NCBI GenBank assembly: GCA_026419785.1
Contig: JAODTK010004477.1
Coordinates: 310,001-374,000, forward strand
Direction: 5' to 3'
Length of the DNA stretch: 64,000 nt
Source: Sclerodactyla briareus
Taxonomy: Eukaryota; Echinodermata; Holothuroidea; Dendrochirotida; Sclerodactylidae
Part shown: piece by piece, positions 36,735-45,684 of the stretch
How positions within the stretch are numbered: position 1 is the stretch's first letter
How the letters are laid out: every line of letters begins with the position of its first letter
Program-made: the position numbers and the translations under genes
The notes under the pieces: generated by a model
Databases searched by the model: none
What the model was told of the DNA's origin: nothing
Seen by the model: only the letters and a program-made list of their open reading frames with translations

Positions 36735-37917
36735 CATACATAGGTTTTTCATGTACTCCGCCCCCTCCATAGAAAGCTACACACCAAATTTTAAACCCAT
36801 CAGACCCCATTCTGGACTTATCCTGTTCACAATGTTTTCAGACTTGACCATCTGGTGACTCTCAGATGACCTCTGACTGACCCCAAAACAATAGGGTTCA
36901 TGTACCTCATCATGGGAACACACAATACCAAGTATGAGCTTCATCATACACGGTGGAGGTCAGGATCGTGTTTACAATCAGAAATTGGCCAAATATTGAC
37001 TTTTCACAAATTTTCTATTTTTGACAAAATCACCCGACCGTACACCAAAAAAAAACCAATAGGGTTCCTCCTGTACTCCCCATAAGAAAGACCTACACAC
37101 CAAATTGAACCGATCAGACAACCATTCTGGACTTATCGTGTTCACAAGGTTTTCAGACTTTGACCTGGTGACCTCAGACGTTCTCTGACCTGACCCCAAA
37201 ACAATAGGGTTCATGTACTCCTCATGGGGACACACATACAGAGAATGAGCTTCATTCATCCAGTGGGGTCGAGTTATCGTTTTCACAAGCCAAAATTGGC
37301 CGAATTTACTTTTCACAAATTTTCTATTTTTACCCAAACTTCACACCAGACCTATACCAAACACAATAGGTTTCCTGTACTCCCCATAAGAAAGCTACAC
37401 ACCAAATTTTGCCCCGATCAGACCAACCCATTCGACTTATCCTGTTCACAAAGGTTTCAGACTTTTGACTCTGGTGCCTCAGTGATCTCTGACCTGACCC
37501 GCAAAACAATAGGTTTTCATGTACTCATCCTGGGAACCACATACTAAGTAGAGCTTCATTCATCCAGTTGGGGTGAGTTATCGTGTTTCACAATCCGAAA
37601 TTGCCAAATTATTGACTTTTTACAAATATTTCATTTTTGACCAAAATTCACCCCTGACCTTACACCAAAAACAATAAGGTCCTTTCCTGTATCCCCATAA
37701 GAAAGCTACACATAAAATTTTGAACCGATCAGACCACCATTCTGAACTTATCGTGTTCACAAGGGTTTTCAGCTTTGACCTCGTGGTGACCTCAGATGAC
37801 CTCTGACATGACCCCAAAACAATAGGTTAATGTACCCAGCATGGGGAACACAATACCAATATGAGCTTCATCCATCCAGGGGGGGTCCGATTTACTTGTG
37901 TTCACATGCCAGGCGTT
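36735..37917. repeat. Second block of the ~328-bp satellite, about 3.5 monomers
   Basis: Monomers continue from the breakpoint at 36734 with the same words as the main array (catgtactcatcatggg near 36898, 37214, 37520 and 37830). They end at the same right-end junction (catgccaggcgttcacac) and CA tract at 37917-37980. Confidence 0.9.
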
Positions 37918-37980
37918 CACACCTACATTCATACACACACACACACCCACAACACCACACACACCCACACCCACCACTGG

Positions 37981-39671
37981 CACGACTGCAAGATTCCTCC
38001 GACTTCGTCAGGAAATCGAAAACTCGGTAAAATATACTAACAAAAGGGCAATCCCTAGAGTTGCAGATCTCATCAGCAATGTTGAACTATTACTTTGTTT
38101 TCACTTGCTACCTTTTCGCGAGTTGCAAAGGACAAAATTTATCAAAATTTGTCTGAAAACAGCCATTTTCCCAAAAATTTCCTTTCCATGGAATTTCATT
38201 TTTAATTTACGGCATAAATGTTGGGGAACCCTATGTTTTGATACTTGGGTAACTTCTTTCTGAAATTTGGACTCATTCAGTCCTCCCAATTTCTAAATAA
38301 ACCAAAAACCGGACAGATTTTCCGAAATTCTCAATTTAGCAAAAAATCATTCCCCCCCCACTTGGCATTTTTGGGTAATTTGGTGGGCTTATTGCACGGG
38401 AAAAGTTGTCATTGTGCCTTTTTTTACATTGCTACAAAGTTTGAATCATCCAGCTATGGGAATAAGGAAATATCTTAAAAATAGTGAACAACTTTGTAAC
38501 CATGAGAAATTGTCCAAAATTTGTCTTTGGCCTCCTAAATCCCCCAATTTTGATAGTTTTCACCTAATTCTGAGAGCAACTATGGTGTTTATTGACTATT
38601 CACGCGTGTTCAAAATTTCACTTCGTTCAGCCCCTCTAAAAGGAATATTTGCGAAAAACCATCAAAAATCTGACGGACACGCAAACACACCACCACAAAC
38701 CCATAGGGGGGCGCACACAAACGGACACTTTTTGCGAATGCACCTCATTGCTGGCCACCCGTCACCCCTGGGTACCCCACAAGGGGTACTCCTCAGTGGA
38801 TAGTAACCAAACCACCACTATGGTTAGCCAAGCAACCGTTTGCATGGCAACCAGCCCAAAACAACCCATTAAATTAGGTGAAATAGCGAGTGCCTACAAT
38901 ATCCTCCGGCCCTTCGTGACCGTGAGATAATTCCTTGATGCTGCAACAACGACAGCACATCCCCTCAGTATAATAACATGACTTGCTCCAATGTAAAAAT
39001 ATGTTTAGTGGTCCTGTTTTCAGCTCACCCATGGTGTTTCCTTCAAGTTTTGTAACAAACTTCTTGCCCAGATCAGGTTCTCCTAATGACGCTCAGTGCC
39101 AATTTTGCATCTTCCTCGGTAAATCCCTCGTCCACCCTGAGTCTCAGTCCTCTCTTGTTCTGACCTGGTATTCATTTAAAAAACAAAGATATACTACCAA
39201 TCACAGCTTCGAAAGTTATTACTGGCTAACCTTGTGATTCTTCCCGATATCACTGCTTTCAATAGACTACAATTTCCTGGAAACACAATCGAATGTTCAA
39301 CCGATTATCCCAAGGGGCTTTATTTCCGGGATATTCGTCCCGTTTTGGTAATTGAAAGGAATAAATAATTTGTAATATCCATCGTTTCCCAATGTCAGAT
39401 TTGTATTGTAGGTCGTTTTAGGATTGCGCTTCTGCAAAATGAAGCATATTGTTGCTGTTGATATTTCATATAGGGCCTATTGGTATATGCTAGTCTGGGA
39501 AACATGTGTTAAATAACTCTTTTATAATACTGTTAAATGTAACTGGAGTCACTACATACCTCAGTTGCTCCTCGGTCTGTCCTCCATGGAGCAGATTCGA
39601 CCACGTACCGGCGTACCAGCCTCGCTACAGTGTCAAGGTGAACGGCTTTTAGACCCTCGTGTAAGTCGATC
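37981..39671. repeat. Right copy of the tandem segmental duplication (unique part)
   Basis: Counterpart of 35051-36734. Most differences are single-base insertions or deletions in short homopolymers, not substitutions. This copy joins directly to the intact death-domain exon and so probably marks the ancestral locus. It would lie in the intron, or 3' region, after that exon. Confidence 0.9.
39073..39174 (-). CDS. Candidate exon after the death domain (low support)
   Basis: On the minus strand an acceptor-like accag (39176-39175) is followed by about 100 bp ending in TGA (39075-39073). One frame reads VDEGFTEEDAKLALSVI, an acidic helix-like stretch. The duplicate at about 36124-36225 keeps the acceptor-like site and the ACCTGA end but differs by indels and reads LPEEDCNIGTELSLDP in its best frame. 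Phase 0 entry from the death-domain exon meets an early stop in both copies, so an indel must be assumed. It could be the C-terminal tail of the gene or simple non-coding DNA. Confidence 0.2.
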
Positions 39672-39850
39672 ATTCTAGTTGGCATGATTTTTTCCCGCTG
39701 ATGAAGTATCCTCATTATCGCTTGACCAGGATTCGCATCCCTCAGTATGCTGTCCCTTTCAGCAGGTGTAAGCTCAAAATACACCGCGAGAGACTCACAC
39801 TGGTCACGGCCGAGGCGAGATGCGACTTCGTTTTTCAGCTGACGATACGG
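39560..39850 (-). CDS. Death domain exon of a death-fold adaptor-like gene
   Basis: The exon has 97 codons, phase 0 at both ends. The acceptor is cttttgcttgttattagag|CCG (exon starts at 39850) and the donor is ACTGAG|GTATGT (39559-39558). The product starts PYRQLKNEVASRLG and shows the death-domain pattern: a first helix with L..EVA..LG, then ESLAVYFELTPAERDSI, then PGQAIMRILHQRE, then LHEGLKAVHLDTVARLV. The DW..LA tryptophan is replaced (DQCESLA). Death domains pair with other death domains to build cytosolic signalling complexes in apoptosis and NF-kB pathways. The upstream exon at 42240-42341 ends in phase 0 and encodes the end of a UPA-like region, the usual partner just before a death domain in UNC5, PIDD and ankyrins. 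The last 110 bases are duplicated at 36626-36734. Confidence 0.7.
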
Positions 39851-40210
39851 CTCTAATAACAAGCAAAAGACAACAACATATTATCGTATTCACGGAGAGC
39901 ATACAACACGTTTGTGACATTGTCATGGGAAAAATAAGCTGATGACCTAACAAACCAAACCGGACCGCTCGCCTCAGATTGAGGATAGCTGTCCATATTC
40001 TGAGGTGGGCGATCCATCAAATCATTGATCTGTGTTGCATGCAAGCAATACATATTACGTAATGCGTCCTGCACAAAGCTGCACCTACGTACGTCGTTCA
40101 GGGGTATGTTAGACAAACGCAGTGTGGTATGTGGTCCAGCGAAGACTACAATCCCCGCCAAAATGGTTGGAACAAAACCGCGCGTATCGCCGTAATTGAA
40201 GCTGGGACGG
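39851..40210 (-). other. Intron sequence upstream of the death-domain exon
   Basis: The minus-strand frame 39853-40161 is open for 102 codons. It ends in the stop codon (TAG) that overlaps the acceptor of the death-domain exon, and it has no donor. It most likely reads through intron DNA and the degenerate end of the adjacent CR1 fragment. No domain is recognised. Confidence 0.5.
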
Positions 40211-40575
40211 TCAGTTTGGTTGGAGGCAGACCAGCTGTGGAACTGTCCTCATTCAGCCAAGACAATCCCAACTACATCGGGGTTGCGAACTTATTCCTAA
40301 TACTTTGAACATTAGCGCAGAAAAAAGAACACTTTGCATGTAACAAGACTATTCCTTCAATTGTTGACACCTAGCTCACCGCTAGGATCACGACCAATAG
40401 GAACCTTGTCAGCTGTGATACACGAGACCCTCACACCCGCATCTAGTTTAACAACAGCCCTGAGCACAAAAATTAACTAGCTTGCCCAACACCGAGCACC
40501 AGCACCATTAGGATGGAACCCATCCTTAGCAAAAGATCGCTCCTCTCCCCATTTTTCTTCAAATTATCTAAACTG
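40210..40575 (-). mobile_element. CR1-type LINE fragment (esterase end and endonuclease start)
   Basis: Same family as the element at 13.7-18.1 kb. On the minus strand, RSFAKDGFHPNGAGARC at about 40540-40490 is the end of the SGNH-esterase-like ORF1 domain (D..H block). CANVQSIRNKF at about 40320-40285 is the start of the endonuclease ORF. Everything after this is lost. The plus-strand DNA matches 17100-17420 in long words such as cctaatactttgaacatta and catccttagcaaaagatc. Confidence 0.75.
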
Positions 40576-40581
40576 TTTCCC

Positions 40582-40861
40582 AGGCAGGGGTGGCGCCAGG
40601 GTCTGATGATTGGGGGGCATATTTTTTTGACAAATCTGTCTTTGGAGACGAATATGGGGGACGGGTCTAAAAATTTTGATGTTTAAGCGTCCTTAGATGC
40701 AATATGGTGCTATTTATGGTCACATATTACACCCTCACCCCACCCCTCAAAACTAAAACATTGCTCAAATGCATTTTCATCCAAAAATATTTTCGGCTCA
40801 AAATCTGATTGGGGGCACACGCCCCCCGTGCCCCCCCTCCCCCGTGGCGGCGCCACTGTAG
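40582..40861. mobile_element. Short TIR element (MITE-like), about 280 bp
   Basis: The left end CAGGGGTGGCGCC (40585-40597) and the inverted right end CAGTGGCGCC (40858 down to 40849) are terminal inverted repeats. A G/C-rich inner part carries cacacgccccccgtgcccc. TGTTTCCC stands on both sides (40574-40581 and 40862-40869) and could be an 8-bp target duplication, although 1-3 bases separate it from the CAG ends. CAG-starting ends and 8-bp duplications are seen in hAT elements, but the superfamily is not certain. No transposase is encoded. Confidence 0.6.
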
Positions 40862-40904
40862 TGTTTCCCTCTACTGTGAGCCTAATATTGACCTTTTCCG
40901 GATT

Positions 40905-41190
40905 TTTTACCGGGAGGTTACCACAGTTGACAGGGCGTCGGCTCACCACCCGGGAGGTCGGGGTGCGAATCTCGGTTCAGTTCTCTTCACAACAAATAGA
41001 CCACAAAGGAGTGAATACTTTATCTATTTTTATTCTAAATGTCAGGCCATCGAGTTCTTCGAACGCTCTTGGGAGTACCTCGCGAGTACGAAAACCCACC
41101 ATGATAACACGGACTGGCACACACACAACCAGGAAAACCCAGACGGGGCTCCTACAGCTTATCGAGAATCGATGTGAAGTAAGGCCACAC
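40905..41190 (+). mobile_element. tRNA-derived SINE
   Basis: A tRNA-like head has a box-A-like sequence in 'gacagggcgtcggctcacc' and, 20-30 bases later, a box-B-like 'gggtgcgaatctcgg' at 40957-40971, the internal RNA polymerase III promoter layout. A non-tRNA body follows. It sits in the intron before the death-domain exon, next to the TIR element. Confidence 0.6.
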
Positions 41191-41490
41191 ATTTCCGCAT
41201 GACATCAAATGGCTATGTCAAATGTCACTCCTTAGATCTTTCCATCGCAGTAGTAATCTGGGACGAAATATTTCTTCATTACAAGGATGGATGTTGTTGT
41301 TTTTTTTTCGTTGCGCGGTGAAATCTCCCTGGTTCTTGGTTTCATTTCAAACGTGCTAGGGTCCGCTTACTCTCGGAGAAGGGAGAGGAGGAAATGAAGA
41401 GAGAGTGGTAAACCTTGTATAGTGGATCATCTAGTATAAAACACCGAAAAGACAGTATTGATGTGTTCGAGCTCCGGATATCGAGGGAAA
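41190..41490. other. Intron spacer
   Basis: No gene or clear repeat. It contains a short T-rich run and purine-rich DNA (gagaagggagaggaggaaatgaaga). Part of the intron between the last UPA-like exon and the death-domain exon. Confidence 0.5.
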
Positions 41491-41493
41491 TAG

Positions 41494-41999
41494 AGAGGGG
41501 AAGGTGGTTAGGGCGGAAGAATGTAGAGTGGTATCAGTGACACTCAAATATTCCGGGTTCGAATTCCAGCGGTCACATGACACGATTTTCCATAGGTGTC
41601 TGCACTTGCCGTTGCGATAGGCGAGGTCTTGATCTTCCACTCATTGGTTCCGCTGTGATACAGTGGATTTTCTGGTGGGTATGGGGATTTGTTAGGGATA
41701 TTGGCAAATAAGTCTCGTATGTCGGCTGTGAGCATCAAGTTGAAACTTGGACTTCCGGTCCTCCAGGTTCCGAAAAAGTGGTTGGGTCCTGGAGTTCACT
41801 GATAGTCTTTTCGGATGGGACGTAAAATGGCGGTCCCGGGAGCAGTTGGGATTGGTTACCACCCTGCATCGTATTAATCTGAGCACTCGTCGAAAAGAGG
41901 TAATGCGAGTTATTCGCCGGTGCTCATCCAAGATCAATACGACAGTGTTCCTAGATGAGCCTTAGTTGGCTTCCTGAACCCGTAGAAATCAAATCAAAT
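41494..41999 (+). mobile_element. tRNA-derived SINE with AAATC-type tail
   Basis: Box A-like ggtggttagggcgg is at about 41499-41512 and box B gggttcgaattcc at 41560-41572. The body contains tttcggatgggacgtaaaatggcggtcccg and cgtcgaaaagaggtaatgcgag. The tail is a short AAATC repeat (aaatcaaatcaaatc, 41989-42002). The head, body and simple tail are typical of a full-length SINE, copied by a LINE partner. It lies in an intron of the death-fold gene. Confidence 0.65.
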
Positions 42000-42239
42000 C
42001 AGATCTTACGAAAAAATGTGATTGAATAATTGCAGTCTGGGAAAACCATGGATACAGAGCACGTACGTTTTGAAAGTCTGCTGTGATTGACTATTTGTAG
42101 TGTATCAAACCGTTAAAATTTTGCTGGAGATAGATGGAGATGAGAATCGCGTTTCAGCTCGTCAAATTCCGTTCGCTTCATGCTACCTGGTTGGCAAGCT
42201 GTGTTGGAACTGCTTGTATCTGTTGAGCTATTAGCCTAC

Positions 42240-42341
42240 CTCTACGACTGCCGTGTCTACCAGGATTTCGCGTTCCTCGTTCCTCCTGAGTCTGAAGGCA
42301 TACTGAACCCTACTGGCTCTACACACGTGTTCAATGTCAAT
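42240..42341 (-). CDS. Exon of the death-fold gene: end of UPA-like region
   Basis: The exon has 34 codons, phase 0 at both ends. The acceptor is ctctctcttcacatag|ATTGAC (exon starts at 42341) and the donor is GTAGAG|GTAGGC (42239-42238). The product reads IDIEHVCRASRVQYAF then RLRRNEEREILVDTAVVE, an alternating beta-strand pattern. Its end joins in phase to PYRQLKNEVASRLG of the death-domain exon. A beta-rich segment directly before a death domain is what the UPA domain gives in UNC5, PIDD and ankyrins. The family call rests on this position and on pattern only, since UPA sequences diverge fast. Reading the plus strand instead gives an unrelated 69-codon frame with no domain. Confidence 0.55.
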
Positions 42342-42699
42342 CTATGTGAAGAGAGAGAGGAAATCACCAGGAATAGAATAATAAGATGAACGTCAATCCC
42401 TAGAACTGATGCTATAGAATGTTATTTTGATTTACTTGGTTGCGAAGAACAAAGGGTCGTCAAGTGGAGTTAACTGTAAATTTCAAAATAAATTGTAGCT
42501 TACCAACCTCTAATGAGCAGAGTTGTGGTATTCACAAGTTTATGGTTTCGGCTATTGACAATTTGACCATCTTGATTCCAGTTATGGCACACGGAAAAAA
42601 TAATGTGAAATTCCTTAACAGCATAACACACCACGTATCTTAAATAATATGGGACAGGTAAACTTGACCTGTTGACTCTAGGTATTTTTATATTCATAC

Positions 42700-44150
42700 A
42701 TTGTGGAATCTATTACTTAGGACAGAAATACTCAGACGACATACGCCTTTCTGCAGTCAATTCATCCAACTGCTAGACTTGTCGTCTCTTCTCCGAGTCA
42801 CCAATAGTTTTTGTCGAACGTGTTTGTTTTTTGTTTTGTTTTTGTTCCATGACACACAGGCCTCGCTCCTTTCTTCTTCTGCTCATACGCGAGGAGCTGT
42901 GGAGGTGTGTAGTCGGGTGGTCGTAGATTTGGTTGGGAAGTATTCCAGAGACCACAATCCAGGTGATCGGCAGCAGGTGATTAGTCGGAGTGCTCAGGTG
43001 TGATACTAGAGTCTCACTCAGCACAGTTCGTCCCTGTGTTAGCCACGGTTGTTTTTGGTTTGTAATTTGATCGGTGTATCGGGTGACCTGCTACGCTCTG
43101 TAGTAGATTCGCCAGTCTCGGATGAACGAAGCCTCTTGCCAGATGTAATGCATTCGTTTCCGACAACAAATTATTATTATCAGTATTATTATAGTTATCC
43201 TTGTTTTTCCATAGCCTTTCTTAACTGGATTTATCGTGATGGACTTCGGGATTCCACCCGGTTTCCTGGCGAATACAGCACATTCCGGGGAGTATGTGGG
43301 CAGTTCCGAAAACGGCTGGCTTAAATTGTGCGATGTCTTGGGTTTTCTCCTGGAAATGTTCTGGGTTACCCTTCAAGTCCGTGCTCACCGCCCCTAGCGA
43401 CCCCATTACGATCGGCACCACTCCTGACTTTACGTTCCACAGTCTCTGGAACGCCCTCTCAGATTCAGGTATTTATGGACTTTTCCTGTGTCCTTGTTTG
43501 CACATTTCTGTCCAGTGGAACGCTATATCTATTATTGTATCTTGATTCTCCGTTTTATCCAGGACGATTATGTCTTTCGGCTGTGATGACTCGATATGTT
43601 TTTTTCTTTTTACACTTGGAAGTCTCATAGTATCTTCACTATCGGTGTGTCTACCACTGCATTTCGGCTGTGCATCTATGGCTGGTCTTTGGTGACGATC
43701 CCGTCGTTAGTGGTTGCAAGTTCACAATGTGGACAACTGTAGCGACATTGTTATGATGCTTCAGATACTTGGTTCCTGCCAGTTTCTGACACCCAGCGAT
43801 GATGTGGTCCGCTCTCTCTCTGATGTCCTGCACATGCCTGTATTGGGGGTTCTCTGTTCTCCCTCCTGCATAGGTACTCGTGTAACCCTACCCTCTCTGC
43901 TGTGATAGTTGCCTCCACCTCTTTCAGATCTCTTCCACCTTGGTTTTCGTAGTAGGTAGATCCTGTGATCATCGGCTCTTGGGTGGAGTCCTCTTTATAT
44001 GTTGAGGATTTTCCTTGTCTTGCGGTCCAGTTCCGTCATTTCCTCTTTGGTCCATTCTATTATCCCGGCGGTAAAGCCTACACGGGCATTTACAATTGTG
44101 TTGTTGCCTGGATCTTGTTTAGCCCACTAAGCTTGGTTCTCAGAACTTTT
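42700..44150 (-). mobile_element. 3' part of a LINE with restriction-like endonuclease
   Basis: In minus order: AGIIEWTKEEMTELDRKTRK and GLHPRA (about 44085-43990), the region after the RT core; LKEVEATITAERVGLHEYL (about 43925-43870); HIIAGCQKLAGTKYLKHHN (43807-43751); then QPKDIIVLDKTENQDTIIDIA (about 43590-43525). The last is the PD...D...D block of a restriction-like endonuclease with Pro-Asp changed to Lys-Asp. VVPIVMGSLGAVSTDL and the end follow at 43421-43230. The frame shifts between blocks. This is the C-terminal half of an R4/Dong- or Hero-like element that is 5' truncated at the ATT/AGT repeat. It lies in an intron between UPA-like exons. Confidence 0.7.
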
Positions 44151-44159
44151 TGACCATTA

Positions 44160-44183
44160 TTGTTAATATAATTATTATTATTA

Positions 44184-44218
<35 letters not shown>

Positions 44219-44247
44219 GCAGTAGTAGTAGTAGTAGTAGTAGTAGT
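44160..44247. repeat. Compound ATT / AGT trinucleotide repeat
   Basis: ATT/TTA units (44160-44217) pass directly into AGT units (44218-44247). It abuts the 5'-truncated LINE. Confidence 0.9.
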
Positions 44248-44289
44248 GCCAATACTGGCCTATATCTACACAGATACTTATCGACTAAC

Positions 44290-44439
44290 GTTGACCGATG
44301 CCTCCTCCTCATTGAACAGATATAAGTCATTTTCTGATCTGAGGCTCAGTTGCAGTGGTGGTGCGGCTTCAGAGCGACTGACTGCGTACGTGACGTAATC
44401 ACCGATTCTGACCTTCTCTCTGTGGTCCTCTAATAACAG
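44290..44439 (-). CDS. Exon of the death-fold gene: UPA-like, second part
   Basis: The exon has 50 codons, phase 0 at both ends. It has a strong acceptor (ctctctaccttttcttcag, exon from 44439) and a donor GTCAAC|GTTAGT (44289-44288). The product begins LLLEDHREKVRIGDYVTYAV, continues SEAAPPLQLSLRSENDLYLF and ends in an acidic NEEEASVN. The order (basic strand, GDYV turn, LxLSLxS strand, DLYLF strand) resembles the middle of UPA domains. If the donor is missed the frame meets TAA two codons later, so this donor matters. The previous exon ends in phase 0 and the next one (42341) begins in phase 0, which supports one transcript. Confidence 0.55.
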
Positions 44440-44647
44440 CTGAAGAAAAGGTAGAGAGGTGCACGATATCATATTCTTCTAATACAATGGAAACACGATA
44501 TTCACAAGAAGTGAGCAACCATATAGGCCTAACTATCCATGATAATCATATTTTTCTCCAACAGTTTTAACCATACTATCATAAATTCTCAGCCGATTGT
44601 ACAGTGCTCACTTGATAACGTTAGGGAGTCAAATTAGTGTTGCCTAC

Positions 44648-44773
44648 CTTGTAATCTTCATCGGTGTCCTTACAGACGATAACATCCATTACTATGTCAT
44701 TTTCAAGATGTTCAATCCCACGCACGAATGGGACGATTCTGACGATATGCTTCTGTTCGGTAGTTCTCACTGA
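44648..44773 (-). CDS. Exon of the death-fold gene: start of UPA-like region
   Basis: The open segment has 42 codons from an acceptor-like tattctag to a donor TACAAG|GTAGGC (44647-44646), phase 0 at both ends. The product has SVRTTEQKHIVRIVPFVRG, then IEHLENDIVMDVIVCKDTD and EDYK. A strand ending in IVPF followed by an acidic loop fits the first strands of UPA. The preceding coding piece (44796-44873) is only 22 bases upstream, too short for a normal animal intron. All three frames carry a stop between them, so the two pieces are probably one exon damaged by indels, or sequence has been lost between them. Confidence 0.5.
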
Positions 44774-44795
44774 CTAGAATACACTAAGCACTAAC

Positions 44796-44873
44796 CGATG
44801 GGACGCAGTCGTCCAGAAACGACAGTGTCGCCATTAGGCTCAACGTAAGGAATGCCTCCCAAGAAGATGCCAC
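44796..44873 (-). CDS. Exon piece of the death-fold gene: linker
   Basis: After acceptor gttgaatttctag (44875-44874) the frame, entered in phase 1, reads GIFLGGIPYVEPNGDTVV and SGRLRPI, 26 codons in all. The exit at ATCG|GTTAGT is donor-like. Phase 1 entry matches the phase 1 exit of the exon at 46907-47055. The 22 bases between here and the next piece begin GT and end AG, but the phases do not agree (exit 1, entry 0). A base-call or assembly indel is the simplest explanation. Confidence 0.4.
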
Positions 44874-45135
44874 CTAGAAATTCAACGGATGCAGGAGATT
44901 ACTGTTCGACAGGTAGTACGGGTGATAACTCAGCTGAGCGAACAGGACGGGGGTAGGCCACATATGCCATCTAGATTCATGTGAAGAGATGATTGTTGGA
45001 ATCCTGCATGAATTATGCAAATTGAACACACTTAATTCATATAGGTGACCCGGTTTCACTCCCAATTTCATCTGGAAATTTCCAAGAAGTCACCTTGTAC
45101 ACACGTAGAAGTGGGGCGTTGTGATGTGAACTATA

Positions 45136-45415
45136 AATACTGTGAGCATTGCACATGGAAGCCCCCCCGGAGGACTCATGATGAAACATGTGAAAGTGGA
45201 GACTTATGGTGTAACCGATAAATAGTAAAAAAAAAAAATTAAAATATGAGCATGTATGTGGGGAGTCCCCGTAGTACAACAATAATAAATATGTAGGAGT
45301 GGGAACGTTGTGACAGTGATGTGATATTAATATCGTAGTGAGCATTGTATGTGGGGAGTCCCCCGGAGGATAGAATACGACACATGTAAAAGTGAGAACC
45401 TTGTGACTGTGCGCA
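45136..45415. repeat. Minisatellite of three ~100-bp units
   Basis: The phrase gtgagcattgtatgtggggagtcccccggagga...acacatgtaaaagtgagaac returns at about 45141, 45246 and 45338 with indels and an A-rich insert in the middle unit. It lies in an intron of the death-fold gene. The minus-strand open frame through it (45037-45465) is a repeat artefact. Confidence 0.7.
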
Positions 45416-45684
45416 GCTCGCTGGAGAAATTTGATTCTAGCGCGGACCAGCCCCCCGATCCACAATGTGTGAGACGCACGGCAAACCCGTGGCAGTCGTG
45501 TTTGTTAATCACACAAACTTTTGATGAATGGTCGAATTAGTCACATTACAGACCTTCGTGACCTGTATCCGACTGTAAAATTCAGCAGGACGAAGGTGGA
45601 CTATAACCATCAAGCTTCGTGAATATAATAATATTAATAGGTAGCATTTATATACTGGTAGCGCCTAATCTAAATCAGCGAACT

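Noticed and set aside
20350..39671. CRISPR array
   Set aside because: Repeats are ~328 bp without unique spacers, in eukaryotic DNA with introns and LINEs.
39853..40161. 102-codon minus frame before the death-domain exon
   Set aside because: It ends at the stop (TAG) overlapping the acceptor of the next exon, has no donor, and its upstream part grades into CR1 endonuclease remains. Read-through of intron DNA is simpler.
43049..43630. Overlapping plus-strand frames of 83-100 codons
   Set aside because: They are antisense to the restriction-like endonuclease LINE, whose minus-strand motifs explain the open frames.
45037..45465. 142-codon minus frame
   Set aside because: It runs through the ~100-bp minisatellite and repeats His/Ser-rich segments with the repeat period, a repeat artefact.
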